Shown one piece after another: positions 54,021-64,000 of a stretch of DNA of 64,000 bases. Positions within the stretch are counted from its first letter, which is position 1. Each line of letters opens with the position of its first letter. Source of the DNA: Hyposmocoma kahamanoa (taxonomy: Eukaryota; Arthropoda; Insecta; Lepidoptera; Cosmopterigidae); NCBI RefSeq assembly GCF_003589595.1, contig NW_020653766.1, positions 3,551,058 through 3,615,057 on the forward strand. The letters are read 5' to 3'. The notes beneath the pieces are model-generated. The model was not told the origin of the DNA and ran no database searches. It was given only the letters and a program-made list of their open reading frames with translations. The translations under genes were made by a program, and so were the position numbers.

Positions 54021-55315
54021 ACATTAGGTTAATTTTTAAAAAAAAGATAAAAACAACTTGAAAGAGCTCAACGGCTCACTCCCGGGATTTTTGTCATCCA
54101 TACTTGTATGACCTTCGCGCTGCTGAAGTGCGACCAAATTTTCCCATGCATTTTTTATCCAGTCGATTGGAATAACTGGCGGAACTGTTATTCCATATTG
54201 CAGGGTGTTGCAAGGTGTTTACATTCTATATAAATTCTTCAATTCAATTTTCATATATCGTGGTTAATTTGAAAAAAGGCGCGACAGTCGCGCAGCCGCC
54301 GCGCGGTTGCAGCGCTTCTAGAAATTGTATGAAAAGTGACAGTCGCGTTTAACAGCGGCTAATCTGAACGCGCCCTTAGTCGCCGGCTTCTTTCCGCCAA
54401 CCAGTGTTGCCGTGTAACGACTTAATCGCTAAATCTAAAGAATTTTATGAATATTTAGTAGAAGAAAATTTGGTTCTAGCGTCTTATTGACTCGTATTAT
54501 TTTTTAAATATAAAAATCTTCACTGATCAATGGAAGGAAACTTTAAGTTTAAAATAAAGTTATATCTGCATGTCGTAACGTAAAATTCGAGGAATTGGAC
54601 AATTTGCAGTCACGCTAATGGCTGCGTCTGGTGGCTTCGTGTAGTGGTGTAACTCAGCCACTAGTGGTGGCATTTGGCCTAGTGGGCGGCGGCATTAAGT
54701 AATGACAGTTTCACTAACGTGAAAGGACTACATTAGTCTTTCTGCCCCATCATAGATGAGTTAGTGACAACAAGCACTGTCATAGTTCAAGTAATCTTCG
54801 GTTTCGCGGGTTGTGTTTATCGAAATTGCAATACCCTGACGCATTGTGGTTTTCATCGTGTTTTTCTTAAAACGCTCTCAGTGTTATGATTACGTACCGA
54901 AATAACCGTGACCAATTTCAGACTGTGCAAATGAAAATGAGCACAAGGTTTCGAAACGACGATCCTGGAATTCGTCATTCAATTTATTGCATTGAATCAT
55001 GTGTTATATTGAAGAAAACAAGTTAAATTTGGAATTATTGAGCCAGAGTTTTGTGGTTACGACGTCATCAGTAATAAAATAAGCAAACAAAATTAAGAAG
55101 TTTGCCGTTTTTGTGCAGATGACGATTGGCAAATTTAACGCCATTTTAAACTGTATTTTTGGTAATAATATGTGATGTGCAATACTTATATGCATTAAGG
55201 GAAATTCAAATGATCGTTATTTAGTTACAAAGTAATATATGTATGTTTATTGTGCATTAGTTAAAAAGCCATCAGCTTATCTGATGTAAAAAACTAAAAT
55301 ATTCAACTAACTATA
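54021..55315. other. Unassigned, with CpG-rich patch at 54285-54380
   Basis: The patch (GCGACAGTCGCGCAGCCGCC and similar) recalls a moth repeat but was not resolved. No gene was seen. Confidence 0.35.
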
Positions 55316-56274
55316 GTCCGTTTTTATTGAAGATGGAAAAATTTGACATTTGCAGGGTTGCCAGTTTTCGTAAAATTTTAAATAGTCATGTAGCTATTGT
55401 CGATAGATTTATCGATAGGCTGGAAAGATGATAATAGTTTCCAAAAAATGTATGAATTGTGAGACTTATAACATTCTAATGATTAGTAATTGCGTTATCG
55501 CCGTCTTTACTCTTATTTTGACGTTTGGCCCGCGAGTATCAAAATCAATTCGTAAAGTATCTACAGACGCACGTTCAAATTATTGCCCTATTGTAGACTA
55601 TGTAGAATACCCCCTGAACTCGTTTTTATTCATATACATTTTTAATAATGATAGTTGGATTTGATTATCTATACTGAATTAAAATGAAAAACCACAAAAT
55701 TTCCCTTTTTGATTTTTAATAGATGTGATGAACTTACAAAAGTTGACAATTCAAATGTACTTAACAACGTACGTAACAATAACGTGAACTAACAAAAGAA
55801 ACGTAATAAGCGCGAGCGCAAGTTAGCACATCCGAACAAGCCAAAGAGTGGTAGTCGAATGCGGCAAATTCAGCCGGCCCGCTGTGCCCGTGCGGCATTT
55901 TATTTATTTGTTTAAATTTTAGTAGCTACTTTTGTCTATAATAAGTAATATAATAACGACTCGCATATACCAATTACCAGCATAAGTAAAGATGACGTAT
56001 ATTTTTATTATACAGTTTTTTACGTTTTTCAATGTTAATTTATAATAAAAAAAATAAAAGCAATAGTAGCCCAGCAGTGGCACGAATAATGGGCCGATGA
56101 TGATTCAAATTTAACAAGTTCGGACAATCATTGCGTAAGCGTAACCAATATTCAGTCGATAATTCATTCATTCATTCATTCATATTTATCGACTGCAATC
56201 ACTAGCTACTTGAGAACGGGCAACACTTTTGCGCAATGAATTGTCAAATTTTTCCATCTTCAATAAAAACGGAC
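55316..56274. mobile_element. Non-autonomous Tc1/mariner-like element (959 bp, about 36-bp TIR, TA flanks)
   Basis: GTCCGTTTTTATTGAAGATG at the left is exactly inverted at the right end, and the match continues to GACA (about 36 bp, one mismatch). TA lies at both borders (55314-55315 and 56275-56276). No transposase frame is present. A LINE tail (GCCCAGCAGTGGC, GGGCCGATGATGATT) is embedded near 56075, and an (ATTC)5 microsatellite is at 56163-56182. Confidence 0.72.
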
Positions 56275-56387
56275 TATAAAAGAATGATCACAAAACCCGC
56301 CATATTTCATGTTAAGTTCTTCTTCCTTGCGGAAAGGCAAAGGTCTAAGGACCGTGCAGCCTAGCCTTTAATATTCATTCATAAATA

Positions 56388-56612
56388 TTTGACGATCTCC
56401 GTGATCGAGTGGCATGCACACCGGTTTTCATGGTGTCGCCGTCTCTGACGTCCCCGATTCAATCCCCAGCCGAAGTCAATGTAGAAAACTAACTTTTCTA
56501 TAATGTGTCGGGTGTGGGTGTTTGTGGTCGTCACCGTTGTTTCCGATTTCCATAATAGAAGAGCTTTAGTTACTTACTTTGGGGTTAGAGGAACGTATGT
56601 GATCTCTAATAT
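56388..56612 (+). mobile_element. tRNA-derived SINE (type 3)
   Basis: GATCTCCGTGATCGAGTGGC (box A), then a box B-like GATTCAATCCC. The body contains GTCGGGTGTGGGTGTTTGTG and AGCTTTAGTTACTTAC. This is a layout I know from many Lepidoptera. Confidence 0.75.
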
Positions 56613-59291
56613 TTCGACTCATCCAAAGAACAGAGTCTGATGTGATTATACAACGAACATATGATAAATTTATAACCTCGTTATTTAAAATAAGGCATAT
56701 CTATAATAGGTGTTTCCATAATTTTTATATTTTACTTCGTTTCGGATATATATAAAATCGAACACCGTTCGATCAGATAGATATCCACGGTGAAGAACAA
56801 CGAACGAAATGTATAATATTCTCAGAATAAGCAGTCATGCACATAGGTCTTTATTCTACGGATGAGTCGATTTATTTATTATTTATTACAATACCAGTCC
56901 TAAGCCAAATCTACTTTGAAGTATAATAAAAATCCTTTCATCATGAATCATAGGTTTTTATTTTATTTCTTCAAATGAACGTTTTTTTTAATACATTATC
57001 ATATACTACTTATATAATTGCCACATTCTGAATTGCATGCAATACTCATTAATTGTGTGTACATGACTAACGCCCATTATTTTCAACAAAACTAATAAGA
57101 GAGCCAATGGAAACCCTTCAGATCGAATAAATGTTTTCCATTTCGCAACAAGATCACAGTGAACGCAAGTCAAATATGGTCTTGAATTAATGTCATTAAA
57201 AGAGTCGACGGAACAAAATATCACCTGTTTTGATGAATGAATGCACCTTGCTAAAGAGAACTGGGTTCTTGGTTGCCTTGTACAAGTTGTGCACTATGTA
57301 AATCTGCTGCCGACCGAATAATGTCGCGCGGGATTTATTATCTCGAGTACAGCTGTCGTAATTTAATTTATTTAAGAATAAAAACTGTATGAAGGCTGCC
57401 TGGTTAAGTTATCAATGTGTAATTATTTTAGGACCCTGGAAGGTGGTTCTATTCGTCGGTAATTTTAATTACACTTCCCATCGCATTTTCATAATATATA
57501 GGAAAAAAGTACTTTAATGTGGCAATACTAAACATTCACACCAACCTACTTATGAGAATACTAACGCATTAACTTGCTAATAATTATTTCTGGCTCAGTC
57601 AACTATCAAAATGCGGAAGTAGACGAAACAGCTTCTTCATTTATAACCGACGACTAGTCTCATATCCGGAGATGTTCCGGAGATGTAAACGCTTGAGTTA
57701 AATTTCTAATTATATATTATAATTTTCTATATTAATTAATTAAACGCATAAAGTTATGCCAAAGTGACATTAGTCCTTTAGGCAAATTTTTCCCGCGCGT
57801 TTTACCAACCAATTTATCTAAGAGACTATATGGTAGAACCATAGATTGAACCTTTGCCTACCCAAATAAATGAGTGAAAACTTATTAAAAAAAACAATAA
57901 TATCGTCGGGGATAGCATTGGTAAAGGGCGCGTATCTGCACAAACCAATTTTTTACAGGAAAGCGATTTCACGTTATTACTTTGTTATTTCAATGATTAC
58001 AACTTTCATTTTTGCACAGTAAGCATTAATTTATGTTATCTACGGACTGATAACAATAGATTCCCGTCAATCAAGCTAATTTAGTAGCCATGACATACGC
58101 GGATTTGATTTGGACATTAAATTACATGGTCAAATGCTAGTTACGCGTAATTGCACTTTTCCCGGCGATATATAGATTTTAAAAGCCATTGACAAGAATT
58201 TGGATAGACAAACAACTGTCTCCTGCCATTAAGTAAGGAAAAATACTGGGTAACATTGTTTATACTACCTAAAGAACGTGTTACGTGATGACCCTTTTTT
58301 TATGAGCGTATACGGGACCCTAATCGCAACCTTCCACTCCAACCCACATTTTGTCAACAGCTGTGGCTTGTGGCGTGGGTGACCGACCACAGGAATTCAT
58401 AAGAGGTGGTCTCTGTGGGCGATCAATGCTTAATTGGTTTTTTCATTCATAAATTTTTATGTTCTTATATTTCGTATTTTATTGAGTAAATACATGATAA
58501 AGAATTACAAACGTCATATTATAATAATGTTCTTTAATTAAAAGGCAGGAAGGGTGTTGGGAACTTAACATCCCTATATCATCAAATTGATGTTGTCAGT
58601 AGTAGAAATTGTTTGTAATTATTGTAAAAAAATATCCTGAACCGTTTAAACGTTTCCCATGGCGTTAAAACAAAGTAACATTGAATTTTGCACTATATGT
58701 TAAACAAACAAGAGAATAAAAACAAAGAAAAAAAAATTCATTGTTTTAGAACACCTATTTGTATACTATTCATAAAACTTCATTCAATAAAAACAGATAT
58801 TTAAATAAAATTATCATCAATTTTATAATCTAAAGATAAGCACTAGGCTTCGTTAATAGGTATTTCCAGTTCACAATAATACATTTACAAATTAAGACAA
58901 CAGATAACTATTTATTTACGAATACAAAGCCCATTACACGTAATTACTCAAATAGCTTCACACATCAAATCTATAATTATAGATTCAACAATTACTTTAA
59001 CATAACAAAACTTGACAGTCAATACCATCTAGATATGTAACAAGTAGTACACTTATAACATACGACCATCTATTCAGCCTCAAGGCAGATCCTAGACCTA
59101 GGCATCTGGAAACAGTCCATATCTGTCGCATCTGGTCGTATAACGGAGACACAGCCTTAAAAGACGCTTAAAAGGTCACGTTAGGTTTCTATGAAGTTAT
59201 TCCAATAAAAATCTATCCTCTATATTCGCTTAAATAATAAAGCAATAAATCGTAAAATAGGAATATGAAAACTTGCGACTTTTTTACTTAC
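56613..59291. other. 2.7 kb of AT-rich sequence, no gene or repeat recognised
   Basis: No coding exon on either strand met the splice and composition tests I could apply by eye. Confidence 0.4.
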
Positions 59292-59440
59292 CGTTTATTA
59301 AAAATTATCCTGAACAAAAACTATTACTTCAGCACAACACTACACAATAAATGTCACTAGTTTTTCACAGAAACACACAATAAAGTTTTTGATAAATATT
59401 TACTTTTACTTTCTTTTTAAAATTCGAATTTTCGTTTCGT
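59292..59440 (-). other. Probable non-coding first exon of a minus-strand gene
   Basis: Minus-strand A/T-rich leader, with stops in all frames, ending GTTTTTGTTCAGG...AATAAACG and a perfect donor GTAAGT at 59291-59286. A CpG-rich block lies just upstream. It resembles insect 5' UTR exons. It is on the same strand as the LD-motif gene 52 kb downstream and could be its leader (inference only). Confidence 0.4.
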
Positions 59441-59560
59441 GGCGCAGTTGTTTCAAATACGTTCGCGCGCGGAATGATTTGGCACGAACTTGAACGAAGC
59501 GTGTAGCGCGGGAAAACGGAACGGAAATATCACATTTCGTATTTTGAAACATCCGATGTA
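59441..59560 (-). promoter_or_regulatory. CpG-rich putative promoter for the minus-strand leader
   Basis: Contains GTTCGCGCGCGGAATG and AGCGTGTAGCGCGGG in an otherwise AT-rich region, immediately upstream of the leader. No TATA box is evident. Confidence 0.3.
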
Positions 59561-60805
59561 TGGACATCTCTTTCTCACTATCATATATTAGAGCAGGCAA
59601 TATATAGTTACGACTAGAAATATTATGTTAATAATCATTTATCCTATGATTAAAGTACATAGTGAATCTGAAAACAATACCTGCTTTTAATAAAGATGAC
59701 AAAAATCTAATTATCAAAATATTTTGTATTACCACTTTTACTCAGGCAATGTTTTTAACAGCAACTTAATAGATGGCGCTGCAAAAGGAACCGAACCGAC
59801 TGTTGATTGTTACTCGGCAGATGGTTACGTATTGAACAAAGCAGTACAAACTCTGCTCAATAGATGTCTCTTATTTAAATGTGGGATGCCATTGATGACC
59901 AGTGGCTCTCAAAAATTAGTAAACCAAATTCAAATGTAAAATTATTGTGTATCTCGTTCAAATACAGTAATCACTGTACCGCTTAACAGCTTAACTTTTT
60001 GTATAATTTTTATAATAATACTAAACTACCGTACATAGTTATTTTTACTTGACATTGGCAAAATCATTGATTATTTCGATGGGGCCATAACATTTAAAAG
60101 AAGAAGAAGAATCACTGTACCACACACGGACCTAGGATTACGTAAGTTGTCCTTTGACACTTACATGGGACCTGTTTGATATTGTTTTTTGAGTTAGTTA
60201 ATAAACTTTTAGCTATATTTGTGATTTTTTTGTTGCATTAAATCATAACGAATTACGTTTTACTAATTTAGGTATGTTTTTTAAGCTATTATTGAATGAA
60301 ACTTCGGCATGGTGAAGTGATTAGTTGGAGTAATTAGATTTTTGTTTACGGTTTGCAACATTCTATAATACCGTTTTACTTATTCTGACCGATGCCACTG
60401 GCCGATGCCGTGTTTATGATATACTTTATAATTAGAATTATTCAAGATTGAGAGCCACGGGACTTGCCATAAATGGTACTGAAAACATTTTTCATTGTAT
60501 TTGTGTGAGTGAAGTAACGCTAGGCCCTAAAATGAAAAATAAAGGCAAACAAACTACATATATTCGTAATGATAGGTGATAATTACAACAAAACCCATAT
60601 ATTACAGCATTAAATTTCAGGTCAAACTCTGTAAATTACTGAAAAATTACCCAAACGGCGCCAGACATGGTGTGTGTATGTGTGTGAGAAATGAAAATGT
60701 AAAATAATAGCTAACTTTTTAGAGATGTCCCTATCGATACTAATTTGTCGATAGCTATTATAATAATAACGCACCGCACATAAAACCAAATACTGTCTTT
60801 GTTAG
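59561..60805. other. AT-rich sequence, no gene seen
   Basis: TAGATGGCGCT is at 59770-59780 and an (AAG)n tract at about 60099-60110. The 71-codon frame at 59724-59939 is not convincing. Confidence 0.4.
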
Positions 60806-61109
60806 CAGTAGAGCTCATTGTGAAAGAATTTATCCAGGTTAGTAACCTTACCTATTTCTGCCGCCAAACAGTAATGATAGCATTACCGTGGTCCGGTTTT
60901 TAAGGGTAAAAGTGCTGGTGAAATTACATGCACATGGGACCTGTCAACTTACGTCTCAGGGCGACAGGCGCAGTGGCAGTGCCCCTCAGATCTTTGCAAT
61001 TTAAAGCTCTGAGTGGTACTACAACTGTTATGGACAGGCACGTAGCAAGGTAAGCCTGATGGTTCAGGTGCACGACTTGTTCGACCCGTCACCTGATATC
61101 GTAAAAAAA
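60806..61109 (+). mobile_element. Metulj-like SINE, near full length
   Basis: All blocks are in order from AGAGCTCATTGTGAAAG to CGACCCGTCACCTGATATC plus an A run. Confidence 0.75.
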
Positions 61110-61773
61110 TGTTTTGGCAATATACCCAGTTATATTCAATATTTACTTTTTATTTGCACATATTTTTGCTGAGTGGAGTTCATTTTGATAACGTTTTCAT
61201 TGTAATTGTTTTATTTTGAGTTTTATTCTAAGATTATTTCATTTTTACAATTATAAACTATTTTTTTTTCTTTCTAAAAACAACACTAACGAGACTGTGT
61301 CTAATTATAAACTGTTCTTACGTTATTTCTCAATTTGTATATTTTTCTCTGAAGTTAGTTATTAATAAAATTTAAATATAAACACAGGATAGGTATAGCA
61401 CTAAATATTGAAAGTACGGATACAGTTCAGGTTGTAGTAAGTGAAGGTTGGTAGTTACCACGGATGAAAGGTAACGATTTACCCCACCAAGATATATGTA
61501 TGACAGTGTATTTAAGTACATCATACGTAATAACACCAGAAGTATTAGTATTCACAGTACAATATTTGCAAAAACATTAGTCTAATAAAATTAAAATCCG
61601 GTATTATAATATTGTATTTATTCAGTGACACAATTATATTCAGTAATATTTTTCAATAGTGTATTTTACTTTATTGATTTTTGTTTATCGATAATCACTC
61701 GTTTGAACAACCCTAAAGTTGAATGAATCACCCACTTCTTCCCGCAATGGTGACATAATACAGCTTTGACCTC
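61110..61773. other. AT-rich sequence upstream of alpha-tubulin
   Basis: No gene seen; probably distal 5' flank of the tubulin gene. Confidence 0.5.
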
Positions 61774-61889
61774 ATTGGCTGGTCCGCCCATGCGGCAGTC
61801 GTATTAACCAATCAGAACTGTCCGTGCGATGCGTCACTTCCCCCTTGACACCCTTGGTATAAAAAGACGCCTAACGGATTTTTATCCGA
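61774..61889 (+). promoter_or_regulatory. Alpha-tubulin promoter (CCAAT boxes, CRE-like site, TATA box)
   Basis: An inverted CCAAT (ATTGG, 61774-61778) and a direct CCAAT (61808-61812) precede TGCGTCAC (61830-61837, CRE-like) and TATAAAAA (61858-61865). Transcription should start near 61889, leaving a 5' UTR of about 100 nt before the ATG. Paired CCAAT plus TATA suits a strongly expressed housekeeping tubulin. Confidence 0.72.
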
Positions 61890-61989
61890 ATTATTTGTTT
61901 GGCAAGCCTCTTTACCGGTCGCGCTGAACGTCGCCTGAATTAATTTGTAAAATTAATTCTGCGTTAAGTTAAACAAAACTCAAGTTAAA

Positions 61990-64000
<2,011 letters not shown>

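Overview
This window looks like nuclear DNA of a moth or butterfly. It is AT-rich, its introns follow insect GT-AG rules, and it ends in an insect-type alpha-tubulin gene. It is packed with retroposon types I recognise as typical of Lepidoptera: tRNA-derived SINEs, a Metulj-like SINE, RTE/jockey/CR1-type LINE tails with microsatellites, and Penelope-like element 3' ends. Nothing prokaryotic is present. No CRISPR array, operon or defence system was found.

Two genes are well supported, one at each end. At the left, five small exons on the minus strand (7028 down to 51) join with perfectly matching intron phases. They encode part of a Tyr/Glu/Ser-rich, probably disordered protein with one paxillin-type LD motif (LDSLLDDL); I could not name it. 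A probable non-coding first exon with a consensus donor lies on the same strand at 59292-59440. It may belong to this gene through a very long intron, but that link is inference. At the right, the plus-strand alpha-tubulin gene has a TATA/CCAAT promoter (61774-61889), an ATG-only first exon (61990-61992), exon 2 (63580-63802) and the start of exon 3 (63940 to the edge).

The roughly 52 kb between them is almost entirely intergenic or intronic repeat DNA. About 20 Metulj-like SINE copies, nine copies of a CCTCCGTGGCC-type tRNA SINE, about six pieces of a second tRNA SINE and single copies of others are scattered in both orientations. LINE remains are mostly 3' ends: 7.9-8.4, 15.2-15.5, 17.6-18.2, 20.7-21.2, 21.85-23.8, 26.1-26.4, 30.4-31.2, 37.1-37.6, 49.3-50.1 and 53.9-54.0 kb. 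Penelope-like 3' ends recur at 1.3, 28.3-28.9, 35.5, 36.2-36.4, 42.0, 42.6-42.8 and 45.5-46.2 kb.

The most striking content is a set of short non-autonomous DNA transposons whose ends can be fixed exactly by terminal inverted repeats (TIRs) and target-site duplications (TSDs). Family A has four copies of 270-286 bp, each with a perfect 8-bp TSD. Family B has two copies of 480 and 520 bp. Family C is a single 378-bp element with a 22-bp perfect TIR. Elements D (244 bp) and E (204 bp) sit inside SINEs. There is also a CAGAG-ended hAT carrier holding a nested Penelope fragment and a family B copy, a TTAA-flanked piggyBac-like element holding a family A copy, and a 959-bp TA-flanked element. The exact 11-mer TAGATGGCGCT, which resembles the insect CTCF core, occurs five times. 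Two assembly gaps are present (7515-7914 and 24704-24713).
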